The notes beneath the pieces are model-generated. The model had not been told where the DNA came from and ran no database searches. It saw only the letters and a list, made by a program, of their open reading frames with translations. Source: Limonium bicolor (lineage: Eukaryota; Streptophyta; Magnoliopsida; Caryophyllales; Plumbaginaceae). Taken from it: DNA of 64,000 nt. A program made the position numbers and the translations under genes. Below are positions 48,061-60,833 of the stretch, in pieces; the stretch's first letter is position 1; each line of letters opens with the position of its first letter. The DNA lies in NCBI GenBank assembly GCA_023374045.1, contig CM041777.1:462921827-462985826 (forward strand), given 5' to 3'.

Positions 48061-48960
48061 GATTTACATTTTTATAATAAGTAGTATATTAAACTAAATG
48101 AGAAGCACTAAAATTTTACAAATCAATGGATATTAAGTGTAATCTTTCTATTCAAAACATTGGCACATAACTATGCATAGCCCTTACACTTCAGGTTTGA
48201 GGGTTTGGTTTAGATTGGTTTGGGCTGCATCGTGTTTATCGGTCTACGGGATTTCGGTTTGGATGGTTTTTGGCTTTGATGACTTTGGTTTGGATAACGT
48301 TCAATTTTATTAGCCTCTGGATTATTTGCTTATTCAGTTAAATTCAATTAGAAATGTCGAATCAAACAACACTATAAATGTGATTTCTAAATTTGTTGAC
48401 TAGTATCAATATCTATTATACCCATATTTTCTTTTGTGTGGTGTAAACATTAAAAAATACTAAGAAATTGGTACAAACAATAAAGTAGAACGGTTCCTTA
48501 AAAAAAGTAGAACGGGTAGCACAAAGTCACGTAAATAGCAACTTTTTTTCTTGTCCACTGAATCAAGAAGTCTGTTTGGTTCTAACACGGAAACAAAATA
48601 GAATTCTAAATGATTGTCTTGTTATTGTTTGGTTTTATACATAAAAGTGTTAATACTTATTTAAATTATAAATAATTATATTAATAATTATACAATTATG
48701 TACATATATTAACATATATATAAATTGAACAACATTATAATAAACTAAATTTAATATATTAATATTTATTAAATTATAAATCAATTTATTAATATTTATT
48801 TATAAATATTGTATCTAAAATTTATATAAATAACATATATATTAATAAATATTAGTAAATTTAATTTTAAAGTATCTATATTAAATGATATTTGTTATAT
48901 TTAAATATATTTTATAATCTATCTCTATAATTATTAATCATACTCTACTATCATTTTTCT
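48061..48960. other. AT-rich DNA without recognisable features
   Basis: Non-coding. 48640-48960 is almost pure A/T with attaataatt words. Confidence 0.4.
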
Positions 48961-48969
48961 ATCTAGTTT

Positions 48970-49255
48970 ACTATCTCTCTTCCTTTTTTCAATTTCCCCT
49001 CCTAACTATCCCTCCTTTTTCTTTTTCTCGTTCTTTCCTTCTCCCCCCTTTTCCACTCTCTTCCTCTTGTCTCTCTCCTCTCTTGTCCTCTTTCTTCCCT
49101 TCTCTTCTTCTCTCGCCCTTCCCTCTCCTTCTTCTTCCTCTCTTCCTCTCTCTCTTTTATCTTGTTTCCCTTCTCTCCTCTTTCTCTCGTCCGTCTTTTC
49201 TTCCTTTCATCCCCCCTCCCTCCTTTCCTTCCTCTTCCTCTCCGTTCTCTATCTT
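48970..49255. repeat. Polypyrimidine tract
   Basis: About 285 bp almost free of A and G on the plus strand (ttccttctcccccctt, ctcttcctctctctctttt). The long Ser/Leu/Pro frames over it are low-complexity artefacts. Confidence 0.9.
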
Positions 49256-49532
49256 ACTATTATTTAAATTCCTGATCTATATTAATAACATATCTTATAT
49301 ATAATTCATATCCGTTTATATTTTTTTTTTCACTATCATCTATTCCCTTTATTTAAGATATTTTTTTTATATAATATTTATATCATATCTATTATATTTT
49401 TTATGTTAAGATGATGATAAGGAGTGGGATGAAAGAAAAGGAATATCTTTCGCTAGCATTGTAGGGGTGGGGGAATCACTAGAGAAGGTTAAGGGATTTT
49501 TGAAACTTGAAAGGGTGGAAACGAGATCATTA

Positions 49533-49782
49533 TAAGGCTGTGTTCACTTGGGCTATTTAAGAAAGGGAAAGAGAATCATTCCCTTTGTAGTTGTTTGTTT
49601 ATAGCTTTTATTGATTATCGTTCCTCACATTTCAGTTTTGAAAACCCCTAAAACCCTCCTTACCCATTCCCCCTAAAATCATAGGGAATAGAATTCACTT
49701 ACTTTCCTCATCAATCATTTTCTTCCACCACGTAATCCAACATCCTTATTTTAAACAATGTTTAATTTATATAAATATTTTA

Positions 49783-49825
<43 letters not shown>

Positions 49826-50905
49826 GATCTTTATTCAAGTTTCAAATATAATTAATTAAAAAATAAATATTCTGTAAATTAATTACGAATAACATATACT
49901 TAAATAAAAAATAAAAGTAAACAATTTATTTATGAGCAAATATGTTAGATGTTGTATATATTAAATTAAATATTTGCAATGATTCATTAGTTCTTTCTGT
50001 AATATAATATTTCAATTTAATATTAATATATTTAGATATTAAATACTACATACAATAATATTTAATAAAAAATATTTTAAATTTTAAAATTAAATAATAT
50101 ACCATAAAACATTTTAAAACTTACTCATATGAAATAAATGACTATATTATAAGTACTAAAAACTAAGTATATTTGTTATTAATTATTTCATTATCATAAA
50201 CAGTTCACTTTGATAAAAAAAACATTATTACTTTATTTTATTTTAATGAACTTTGTATTATTGAAAATAATAATAATCAAACTAAATATTATTAAATAAA
50301 TGTGAACTAAAATATTCTAGTTAATACCAAAAAAATATTGAGAAGTATAAAACAAGATATTAACATCTAAACTTATTCTTTAAATATAAACATTATGTAA
50401 TGTAGGTATTAGATATATATTTATAATATATTGCAAATATTTTTGACATAATTTTGATGTAATAAATTAATAAGGTTTATTTTGATTAAACAGTCTTTAT
50501 TTTTACATAATATATATAATTAAGATTATGTCTAATTATGTATTGTTTAACTATTACTATGTTTATCAAATGAATGAATATGGATGATCATTTAGATTTG
50601 GAAATAAAATTATATATTTATGTTATCTTGAATAACCTGGTAACTTTTTTTAAAGAAAAGGGTGATTCCCTTATTTCCCAAACCAACCAACCGAAACGTG
50701 AAGAAATCTATTCCGTTTCCAAGTTAAAACCAAACAAATTTTTTAATCAAGGGCAATTCATTTCCTTTCCCCTCCATTCTCTTTCCTTATTCCATTTTGT
50801 TTCTGTTGCGGGGAGTGAACACACTCTAAATACAAAGCAAACAACCACAAAGGAAATAAATCTCTTTCCCTTTGTTGATTACCCCAAAGTGAACGCACCC
50901 TTAAA
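49533..50905. mobile_element. Non-autonomous TIR element, about 1.4 kb
   Basis: Inverted ends GGCTGTGTTCACTTGGG (49535) and the complement of GGGTGCGTTCACTTTGG (about 50890-50906). The inverted similarity continues inward for about 50 bp (ggaaagaga-tc-atttcctttgt.gttgtttg). The interior is AT-rich with a (TA)n run at 49787-49819 and has no transposase. Flanks TAA/TTA are compatible with PIF/Harbinger-type targets but not an exact duplication. Confidence 0.6.
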
Positions 50906-51755
50906 GTGTTATCCTTTAATATTCGTTTGATTTAGGTTATTTTGCTTGTAACTTTATATGTTAAATTAATCAATTTTCTTTAAAAGGTATGTATTCAGCT
51001 GTATTGGTAAACTTGATAGAATACAAAGAGATATTAAATTAGTTAAACCTTGTTTATTACTTAGTTAATTTAATTATGACTACATGTCAATAAAGTATAA
51101 CCGTATTCATAGTTTTATCGGATGTCCCCGAAGTATTATTAAGGTAGCTAATTAAGATATCATATTTGTTGTTAGATCTCAAACGTTTCAACAGTGGTTA
51201 CTAGTTGATTGTGGCTGATTGTCATTTACTTGTTGTAGGTGAGTGTGAATTTCAGATAAATTAATTTGATCATCTAATTTAATTCTTTATGTTCGGTCGT
51301 TATTTGGTGTTGTTTTAGGTGGTTAATGATGAACTTGTTTGAGAATTTATATTGGACTAATGATCGTGACTTTGGGCACATTTCTTGCAATTATCAGTTG
51401 TCGAATTAAAATGAACTTATTATGAATTTTAACTGGGGAATTGAGATGTTACGAAAAAAATTGAGAATTGTTGTGGTAAGTAATATGTTTGGAATATATA
51501 TATTTCAATTTATGTTGCCCTTTTTCCTACTATGGACCCATGTCTTGTTTGGCGCGTTGTCATTGTGTGCTATATCTGCTCAAGTGTTTTGAAATCAAAA
51601 TGTAAATTTATGGGATGAAGTAGTTTTCTCAATTTCACCAATTTTTCTGGTCCATTTTGTGTGTTGTTTGTGGCTTTAGATGTAGATATTGATGGCCACA
51701 TTTTAGGGTTGTGAACGACATGACATAGTTGAATTACATTTTAGCAAATGTTGAC
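50906..51755. other. Non-coding DNA before the copia element
   Basis: No frame, element end or repeat that I recognise. Confidence 0.4.
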
Positions 51756-51760
51756 TTTAG
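51756..51760. repeat. Target duplication of the copia element
   Basis: TTTAG here and at 56912-56916. Confidence 0.9.
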
Positions 51761-52084
51761 TATTGGAATGGGCTCAGCCCACTCGTTTGTCCGGTACTTA
51801 GTTCATTCACTTGTTTAGTAGATTAGTAATTCAGTTGAGATTTGTTTTAGTAAAAGATTAAGTTAGCAGATTTTTTGTTGTAACTAATCTATCTTTTCTC
51901 ATTGGAGATCTTTATCTTTAGCCAGCACACATGTATATATATATATATATATAGAATAGTTTCTCAGTTAGGGTTGTACAATACACATAAAAGATACATG
52001 AGAGCAGAATACAAAAAGCAAAGTTTCTCCATCAATTTCTTTTCTCGATTACATACACAATGTTAAACACAAACTTTTCCATTA
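51761..52084 (+). repeat. 5' LTR of copia element
   Basis: Begins TATTGGAATGGG, ends TTTTCCATTA. Contains a (TA)n run at 51932-51951 near the likely promoter. Confidence 0.9.
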
Positions 52085-52096
52085 TGGTATCAGCAG
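52085..52096 (+). other. Primer binding site of copia element
   Basis: TGGTATCAGCAG abuts the LTR end; close to the initiator tRNA-Met complement. Confidence 0.85.
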
Positions 52097-52136
52097 CCTA
52101 GGCAGATCTACTACTGTTTTTACATCAAGATACAAC

Positions 52137-53270
52137 ATGACAGACACAGGCAAAGGCGTTCAGAAGGAGACTTCTTCTTCTTCAAGCAACGCAGGCAATT
52201 CAAGCACCATCGACATCAATGACCCAATCTTTGTTCATGCCGCAGAAACCCAGGTCTCAACCTTGTTTCCAAATTCAATGGGATAGGTTTCTTAGGCTGG
52301 AAGTGTGACATGATAACAACCTTGAAATCCAAAAACAAATATGGTTTTGTTACTGGGAAAATAAAAAAACCCAATGAAACAGATACCATTCGGTGTGCTA
52401 CCTGGGAGAGATCAAACTCCCTAGTCGTTTCTTGGCTCAAGACAGCTTTGGATACCAACATCATCAAGACTGTGCGCTACTCCGACGATCCACAAGAAAT
52501 CTGGGATTCTTTGTGTGAGAGGTACGAGCATAGTAACCTAGCAATCATCCACAAGTTAAAAAGAGAATTGGCAGATACAAAGCAAGGGGGATGACTCTAT
52601 GGTCGTATATTTCAACAAACTTAAAAAGATGTGGGGAGAGTTGGATTTGGCTCGCCCATCTTAGAGGTGCACTTTCTCAGGGTGTTTGTGGAGTCAATGA
52701 ATCAATCAAGAAGGCAAAGGAAGAAGATAAACTCGTACACTTCCTCATGGGTTTAAACCGAAAAGTTTTGTCAATCAGAGGGCAAATCCTTGCGATGTCA
52801 AACCTTCCAAGTTTGGAGAAAGCATTCTCACTCGTGACTCAAGAGGAAGAGCAAAGAGGCAAAGAAGAATTAAAAGAAGATGCTATGTCATTTTACAGTC
52901 GCGGGTCTACTTCCGGAAATCCTAAACATGGAGATGCGGAGAAAAAATTCCAGAAGATTACCTGCAGCTTCTGTAAAAAAGGAGGACATAGCTTCGAAGA
53001 ATGTTACCAACGGCGTAAATGCACTCACTGCTGGAAATCGGGTCATTTAGTCTCTGAATGTTACGAAATTTACAGTCACGATGCTGTTCTCGCCCGGAGG
53101 AATAAGAATAGTTACGCCAACGCTGCAAAAGAACAAAATCAAATTAGCGAGGTAGAAAACAAGGATGATGGCCTGACTCTGAAGCAATTAGCTCAAATTG
53201 CTGAGCTAATTCGTAGCAGTACTGCGGGAACTGTGGGAATGAGAACAGAAAACACCGACTACTATAATTT
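52137..53270 (+). pseudogene. Copia gag
   Basis: Starts at ATG 52137 (MTDTGKGVQKETSSSSS), and the frame is lost at a TAG near 52284. Continues in shifted frames with KNKYGFVTGKIKKPN (about 52325-52370), DPQEIWDSLCERY (about 52488) and YFNKLKKMWGELDLA (about 52608, another frame). Two CCHC zinc knuckles, CSFCKKGGHSFEEC and CTHCWKSGHLVSEC (52963-53064), are intact. At least three frame breaks. Copia gag-polyprotein family; lineage not resolved. Confidence 0.9.
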
Positions 53271-53329
53271 CTCAGGTAAGCAATCCTTTTGTATTTGCAG
53301 TAGACGATGTTTAATGGGTAAAGATACAT

Positions 53330-54715
53330 GGAATGCTCTTGATAGAAGATGGGTGATAGATTCAGGCGCCACTGACCACATGTTAGGGGCATGAAATTTA
53401 TTCGTTAATATGAAAGAATTGAAACACAATCGAGCTGTGATTCTGCCCGACGGGAGACCACAAGAGGTAAATATAGTGGGCGATATACAGATTGGGGGAA
53501 AAATCTGGTTGAAAGGTGTTTTGTTTGTGCCCAATTTTCAGTATAACCTAATATCGGTTAAGAAGATGATAGAGCAATACGATTGTGCAGTTCTTTTTGA
53601 CAAACACAATTGTTTCCTTCAGAACCCTACGACAGGGGTAACTAGATCATTTGGGCTGAAGCAAGATGGGATGTACATGTTTTCTGGCACTCAGGCGGGC
53701 TCGTGGCTGGTAGAGAGGTTGCGGGCCGATGGAAAGCAGTCAGGCCCAGCTTCAGCGAATTGCTCATCGAAAGAAGTAGGCTTGTTGTCTATAGCCCAAA
53801 GGCTCAAGACATTCATATTAGACTTGGTCATGTACCGTTAACAAAGTTGCGTCAAAGGGATTAATAAAAGAGCATGATTTTTCTTCTACTTATGCTTGTG
53901 ATGTGTGTTACAAAGCAAGGGGCACAACGACTTCCATTCGATAATTCGTCAAGCAGAAGTAAGAAATTTTTTGAGATGATGATATTGATGTGTGAGTCCG
54001 TTTAGCACCGAAACTTATAATGGTTAAGATTTTTGTATGCTTTGTGGATGATTTCACACGTACGACTTGGGTTTATCTTATAAAGCAAAAGGGAGAAGCT
54101 TGGGAAACCATTGTACAGTTTCTCAAGATGATAGAAAGGCAGTTCGAAACAAAGGTTAAAATTGTCAGAACAGATAATGCTAAGGAGTTAGGAAGTTCAA
54201 ATGAAGGCAAGTTGTTTTATGCTCAAGAGGGAATAATACATCAAACGACATGTGCTTATACACCACAATAGAATGCCGTCGTAGAAAGAAAACATAAGTA
54301 CTTGCTCGAAATAGCAAGAGCAATCTTCCTCCAATCTCAAGTCCCTCTTGCTTATTGAGGAGAATGTATTTTGTATGCTACATATCTCATCAACAGGCTG
54401 CCGACCAAAGCTTTGCATGGAAAAACTCCGTACGAGAGTTTATAATATGGCCATAAACCGGTGTATACAAACATTCGACCGTTTGGATGCTCGTGTTACA
54501 AAACTATTGTTAATGGAAAGGGTAGCAAATTTCAAACAAAAGGAGAAGCATGTGTTTATTTGGGACAAGATCCAAGGGAGAAGGGTTACAAAGTCATGAG
54601 TATTGAGACCCAAATAGTTGAAGTTAGTAGAGACGTAAAATTCCATGAAGATGTGTTCCCTTTCAATCAAGGTGTTATCATTATCTTAGTGCGACAAGTA
54701 GCACACGCATAGATG
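53330..54715 (+). pseudogene. Copia protease and integrase
   Basis: Protease active site WVIDSGATDHM at 53349-53381. A stop follows at 53393. A GAG-pre-integrase block (RLGHVPLTKLRQR) is near 53820. The integrase core has FVDDFTRTTWVY (about 54035), VRTDNAKE (about 54165), and a TAG at 54268 just before VERKHKYLLEIARAI (about 54284). Several stops and frameshifts; non-functional. Confidence 0.9.
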
Positions 54716-54984
54716 ATGAAAGGGTTGATACTCATTCTATCATTGTCGTTGATGATGACATACACCTCCAGGATCAGCCCTTACACATTGAAGAAACTGA
54801 TGTTCAAACTGGCCTACGTCGTTCACAAAGAGAAAGTCACAAGCCCAGTTATTTGAAAGATTACGTTTGTAACACTATTTCCAAGACGTGCTGGATGAGA
54901 GAGTATAAGGAGGAACCAAGGCTTTTCCAAATCCTATGACGGATTATGCATGTTTGACTGACATAAAGCCTTGTACTTTTGTTG

Positions 54985-56530
54985 CTTTATTATCGGCTGG
55001 TTCCAAAGATATCATGGATATGTCAGAGCCAATTTTTATAAGGAGGTTGTTGTTCATGACCATTGGAAGAAAGCCATGGCAGAAGAGTTACGTGCTCTAG
55101 AAGTAAATGACACATGGGATATTGTCGATTTACCCAAGGGTAAGAAAGTCATAGGGTGTAAGTGGGTCTACAAGGTCAAACTCAAATCAGATGGCACTTT
55201 GGAGAGATACAAAGCCAGATTAGTGGCTAAAGGTTTTACACAACGACATGGTTTGGATTACAATGAAACCTTTTCACCCGCTGTTAAGTTAACAACAATA
55301 CGTGCTCTTATTGTTGTTGCTCTTAATGAAGGGTGGATCATCAATCAGTTGGGTGTGAATAATGCCTTTCTGCACGGTAATCTTGATGAGGAAGTTTACA
55401 TGAAAATTCCTCATGGCTTAGATGTGGTTGGTCGTAATAAAGCTTGTCGGTTGAAGAAATCTTTATATGGTCTTAAGCAAGCCTCTCGACAGTGGTTTGC
55501 CAAACTTGCGAGCTTTCTTCGCATTTAATTTCCAACAATCCAGGAATGACTATTCTTTGTTTCATAAGAAAAGGTCAAGCTTGGGGGTGATTTATATCGC
55601 TGTTTATGTGGATGACATGTTAGTGGTTGGAAGCGATCAGAAAGATATTGATGATGTCAAGCATGCTTTGGATCTACACTTTAAGATTAAAGATCTAGGT
55701 TGTTTACATTACTTTCTTGGTATAGAGTTTATCCACACAGACAATGGATCCATTTCATCTCAACGAAAGTTTTGTAACGACTTGGTGGAAGAAAATGATT
55801 GTCACAACACTCGAGCTACTCAGGGCTCGATGATAGTTGGCAAGCAGTTCTTGGCTAATGAAGGAACACCTCTTGATGATCCTACTGTTTATCACAGGTT
55901 AGTTGGCAAACTTAATTATTTGTCTAATACCAGACCTGATATCAGCTTCACGGTTCAAGTTCTGAGTCAGTTTATGCAAAATCCTACAGACGTCCATATG
56001 CACGCAGCCTTGCATGCACTCTGTTATATCAAGGGAACCATGCATTATGGCATTGTTTTACGTAAACAAGAAGGTTACAAGTTGGATTTACTAGCATACT
56101 GTGACTCATATTGGGTAGCTTGCCCGAATACCCGAAAATCCGTTTCAGGCTATTATATCTTTCTTGGCAATAGTCCTATCTCATGGAAGACTAAAAAGCA
56201 AGGTTTGTTTCTCTTTCTAGTGCTGAAGCGGAATATCGGTCTCTTCGCCGTGTCACAGCTGAACTTACTTGGTTAACACATCTTTTGCATGAGCTAGGTG
56301 TAACTAACATCACACCGATTCCGGTCAAATGTGACAACAATCGGCCATACACATAGCTCGCAACCCCGTTTTCATGAATGAACCAAACACATTGAAATAG
56401 ATTGCCATTTCGTTCGAGAGAAAATACAACAAGTCTCTAGTGGAGCTTGTCTACACGCACACCACAACATAGCTGGCAGATATGATGACAAAGGTTCTTC
56501 CGGGGACAAAGTACAAAGATCAATTTCCTC
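54985..56530 (+). pseudogene. Copia reverse transcriptase and RNase H
   Basis: RT begins HDHWKKAMAEELRALEVN (about 55056) and holds CKWVYKVKLKSDG and FSPAVKLTTIR. Motif A reads QLGVNNAFLHG (about 55343), with Gly in place of the first catalytic Asp. The frame shifts near 55510, then motif C YVDDMLVVGSD (about 55605) is present. RNase H: AYCDSYWVACPNTRKS (about 56095), a shift near 56205, then SAEAEYRSL and HFVREKI. Loss of the motif A Asp alone would abolish polymerase activity. Confidence 0.9.
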
Positions 56531-56596
56531 ACATGGGGATGAGCAAAACCACTCTTCAAGCCTAGGTAATCCAGCTTACCTACGACTTGAGGGGGG

Positions 56597-56911
56597 TATT
56601 GGAATGGGCTCAGCCCACTCGTTTGTCCAGTACTTAGCCCATTCACTTGTTTAGTAGATTAGTAATTCAGCTGAGATTTTTTTAGTTAAATATTAAGTTA
56701 GCAGATTTTCTGTTGTAACTAATCTGTCTTTTCTCATTGAAGATCTTTATCTTTAGGCAGCACACATGTATATATATATAGAATAGTTTCTCGGTTAGGG
56801 TTGTACAATACACATAAAAGATACATGAGAGCAGAATACAAAAAGCAAAGTTTCTCCATTAATCTATTTTCTTGATTACATACACAATGTTAAACACAAA
56901 CTTTTCCATTA
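56597..56911 (+). repeat. 3' LTR of copia element
   Basis: Follows the polypurine tract at 56587-56596 and ends CCATTA. It differs from the 5' LTR by point changes and a shorter TA run. Confidence 0.9.
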
Positions 56912-56916
56912 TTTAG

Positions 56917-57939
56917 TTGTAATAGCACAATAGTTGTATTTTGCATTTAGTACGTTTTTGGATTTATTAGTGGTTGAATATTATTTAACTTATGAATGAC
57001 ATTTCTTGTTACTCCATACGATTGTCTCATTTGTTTTATGACACGTTTTTTCACCTCAACATTTAAATCTAAGATAAAATAATTTTATAAATCTAATTTT
57101 TTTATTGGATTTCTTATTAGATTAACTATATATTAGTAAACTTAAATTTATAAAATTATTTCATCTTAAAGGTTAAATATTGAAGTCAAACAACATGTCC
57201 AAACAGTTAAATGGACACTTATGACGGGACAGAGGTAGTTTCAGTTGTTGTAAACCTTAACGCTCATTTAAACTATAAAAAAAAAACTTTGACATCCATA
57301 GACACCACACACAAAAATGAAAACATACAAGCTAAACACGCTAAATACAATATTTCAGCTGATCAATGAAATGCATGCATACTACAAACTACTGAATTTT
57401 TCAGTCAATGATGGGCTTTGGTCCAAGTCACACTCGTAATAACAAAAGTCGTATGGGGAAACGTAATTATTATTCAAGATCCAACCACTCTATTGTAGTA
57501 TAAGATGGGAGATGGTGCACGTCGTCCACGCATAACATTGTGCGGCTAGGTGAGTCTGTAGTCCAGTCAGCTACTGACTGGGTTACTTTTTTTATATATT
57601 AAATTTAAATTATTTTATCTTTAAAATATAAGTCCAAAATAATAAAAAAATTGCACCATTGTTCATCTAAATTCAAGCTCTTCAATCCAAGACCAGACGT
57701 GAATATGTTTTGAGAAGTTCAAAATTTTAATTGTATGTATAAATCTATATATATCAATGAGACTTATGATTCATACCATCTTGGTATATCATTGTAAACA
57801 CATAACATCATTTTAGAGTATCATAATATCAATTTTAAGAATTATTTTAAAGGTAGGCTAATGTATGTATTTATTTTTGTAAAGAGTGTTATTTCGATTT
57901 CATGCACACCTAAGCAAAGAGTTGAAGTGCACTACGCAT
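56917..57939. other. AT-rich intergenic DNA
   Basis: I see no gene or element boundary here; only AT-rich sequence with a short mixed-composition part near 57500-57590. Confidence 0.4.
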
Positions 57940-58147
57940 GGGGGTGGCAATTTCAACACGACCCGTTTGATCAACACGAACCCGACACGAAGTTAGCGGG
58001 TTTGGGTTTTAAAATTTGACATGATTAAATAAATGGGTCAGCTCGAACACGACTCGATTAATAACCGTGTGGGTTTGAGTTAGCATATGTAACCCGCTAA
58101 CCCGTTTAAGTGATTTATATTAATTAATATATATTATAAATTATAGA
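57940..58147. mobile_element. hAT-like fragment
   Basis: GGGGGTGGCAATTTCAACACGACCCG, then acccg/cgggt subterminal words, cut at 58147 by an inserted LTR. Such an end with subterminal repeats is common in plant hAT elements; only one end is present. Confidence 0.5.
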
Positions 58148-59285
58148 TGAAATACCCCAAATCTAAATAACTCGTTAAACTATCAAATAATGAAGAATTA
58201 ATCTAAGGATAAATCATTTCACGTACGCATGCTCATTCCTGCATGCAAACGTTTACGTAAATATTATTACGCGTGCGCATGCAAACTCACGCATGCAAAT
58301 GTCACGTAAAAATAGTCGTTTTACCATAAACACTAACGGGCGTAATTTTACTAAACGTATTAACGTACTCGTACAAAACGTTTATGTATGATATTAACAA
58401 GGATTAAACTCCTTACATAACGATCTCGATAGAGAGAGCGCCAACAAGGAAAGATCAATACGAGCGTGTATACAAACGAGCAACGTAAATATTTTACGAA
58501 TGCCTAAGCATTTATAAATGCTAAATAAATTGATATACACATTTAAATAAATGTAACAACTTATGTACATATTACTATTATATATCATAAGACATAAGAA
58601 CTCCTAAAAGGTAAAATACGCACTACACACTAACATTAACAACAAGAACGTTCTTAAAACGCCTTAAAACGTGCGTTAAGCGCGACCTTGTAATACATGA
58701 GTCCTATGACCTTTTGAACTCAAACCAAATGGTCATACCATCATTATATGGCAATACAAACATAATCCCCAGGCCATATTTAGTTAATAACACAAAGTGG
58801 TCGGGGGAAACTCTTAACGCTTCTGTTTGGTCCGGGAGTGTCTCGGTAGGCCCGGGAATTGTGTCATGAGTTGATATAACCCCATATAACTCAATGTAAC
58901 ACCTTAATATATCATAATTGACCATAAAAAATGTCAATAAACACTTGGAACTCGTTGGAACAATTTATTTTCCAAAATGTCCTTAGAGCACAAAAATGCA
59001 CATTTCGGGTACCGAAAAAACGCGTTTTACACATTTAACTTGTAGAAATGATTAGCTACGATTTTATAACATTAAAGGACCTAAGTTAACTATATTAATC
59101 AGGGGATAACAAGGATGACTCACCCTCCCTATACCTGCCGATTTTGGCTACAAAAGAGACATGATTTTCATGTCTTTAAATCATTTTCTTACCTTATATC
59201 ACCACTTTGTCAATTTTTTTGCATTCTAAAGTCTTGGCCGGTTGATCCTTGTCCCATGGCCTTAATTTTCAACAATTATTGTTGG
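58148..59285 (+). mobile_element. Truncated LTR, B-related
   Basis: Begins TGAAATACCCC. 58860-58960 (gttgatataaccccatataactcaatgtaacacc and on) and 59100-59150 align with the inverse complement of element B's LTR at about 28400-28950. It stops where the Athila-like LTR starts at 59286. No coding. Confidence 0.7.
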
Positions 59286-60795
59286 TGATAAAACTACACT
59301 ATTAAAATATAGATTTATAGCAAACTAATAGGCAAGTGCACCTATTCGTAGTAGTATAACAAGTGTCGTATCCACAGAGAGATTGTTCAATTATCCTAGT
59401 CTTGATAGTTAATTAAAAACTGTAAAAAGGGGTTTAGCCGGAGGCAAGCTTGATTTGTTGTTGGATTAGTGAAAATATAATAAAAACAGTAAAAAGGTGA
59501 ATTAATGGATGTGAATGGAAAAAGTATCCTAGGATAGTGGGGGAATTACCTAAATTACTTAAACAGATTTATAACCAGTCTCAAATATTTATTGTCTATT
59601 AGAGTAATAATTGTCAGTTACGAACTCTTAATAATAGTCTTAATATTTTCCTGCTCAATCCGGAGTGTAAATATCAAGATTAATTCCTTTTGGTACTTAG
59701 ACTATCTCAAAATCATATGTTGATAGTTACCATAAAAATGCAGTATTTTGTTAGAATAAGCATTTAACAATATTAGTTGAAAGGAATTAAAACAAGTTAA
59801 ATAAGAGAGACAGGTGATAAATACTGTTTTACGTAATATTAAAATAAACCCCCATCCTAGGATACAAAAGAAAATTACTCAGACATAAACGGAGATAAGA
59901 AGATAACACTGATAGATTTTGACATTATTTCAGAGAAAGAACTGGTCTGCTCTCGCTCGCACTGCTACTCTTCTATTTCTTTTGTTACTGCGTGAGTATG
60001 GACTGTTGTGGTGTTTACGGGAGAAAAATAAGTGGAAGCGAATGGATGAGTGTGGTGAATGATTTCTTCAGACTCCCGTCGTACGTGGTGTGTTTATGGT
60101 GTTGAAGGGGTGAGTTTATATAGAGGCAGAGGAGAAGAAGAGCTGTTGATTGATTGCTGGTTGATTGCTCTCATTGATTGCTCAGGGGACAGAGAGCTGG
60201 AGACGCGTGAGAGATTTAAGGTAGGCGGTGCGGAGTAGATGGATATGGCGAAGCAAGTTGCAAGACGGCGAAGGGACGGAAGAAGAAGAAAACTGGCGCG
60301 CGTCGATTTTTAGTCACGTCCGCGTGAGCGTCCGCGTGAGCGTCCGCCTAGCTAGACGCGGACACAAGGGAACCGCCTCCCTGTCCGCTTGGGCGTCCGC
60401 CCAGACTCACGCGGACACAAGTGTGTCTCTCCGAGTGTTGTCCGCCTCAGCGTCCGCCTAATCCCACGCGGTCGCACATGTCTCACGTCCGCCCTAGCGT
60501 CCGCCCTTCCCCATGCGGACACAAGGCAGTTTTGACTTATTTTCTACGAACTTTGACCGGCTCTAGATTCTTCGTTTGGACTCCGTTTTCTGAGCCGTTT
60601 GCGTCTATGCGTCCGTCTCTTCGTCTACTTTACTCCCAGCTTGGTTTTTCCTCATGTTTAAACCAATAAATTTGTGAGATAATCAATAAAACATAAACTA
60701 GAGGAAAAACATACGATAAGAGAAGATGAGCATGAAAAGTGCTGATATAATATATGAAATACACCCATAAAACATGCTCATTTAGACACTTATCA
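59286..60795 (-). mobile_element. 3' LTR of an Athila-like element
   Basis: On the minus strand it starts TGATAAGTGTCTAAATGAGCATG (60795) and ends GTAGTTTTATCA (59286); 1510 bp. It contains a GC-rich zone (60300-60535) of about four degenerate repeats of gcgtccgcc...cgcggacacaag that can pair as stems. A tRNA site and the second LTR lie beyond the window. Confidence 0.8.
60300..60535. repeat. GC-rich stem-forming repeats in the Athila-like LTR
   Basis: About four units of 55-60 bp, each with GTCCGCC and GCGGACACAAG arms. They correspond in design to the hairpin arrays of the chromovirus LTRs. Confidence 0.8.
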
Positions 60796-60797
60796 CA

Positions 60798-60833
60798 CCC
60801 CCACACTTACCTTTTGCTTGTCCTCAAGCAAAA
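60798..60833 (-). other. Polypurine tract and hairpin next to the LTR
   Basis: Minus-strand AAGTGTGGGGG precedes the LTR start, and next to it is the perfect 9-bp stem ttttgcttg-tcct-caagcaaaa. Confidence 0.75.

Larger units (their letters stand above)
51761..56911 (+). mobile_element. Ty1/copia element, structurally complete
   Basis: LTRs of 324 and 315 bp, PBS, gag-pol remnant in copia order (protease, integrase, RT, RNase H), polypurine tract TTGAGGGGGG before the 3' LTR, and target duplication TTTAG. The LTRs differ at about 15-18 places in 310 bp, so it is older than element A. LTR ends are TATTGG...CCATTA, a TA...TA pair in both copies rather than TG...CA. The coding region is dead. 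Confidence 0.95.

Noticed and set aside
49067..49304. Ser/Leu/Pro frames of about 70 residues
   Set aside because: Pure product of the polypyrimidine tract.
60228..60669. GC-rich plus frames resembling a small Arg/Ala protein
   Set aside because: Antisense frames across the GC-rich LTR repeats of the Athila-like element.
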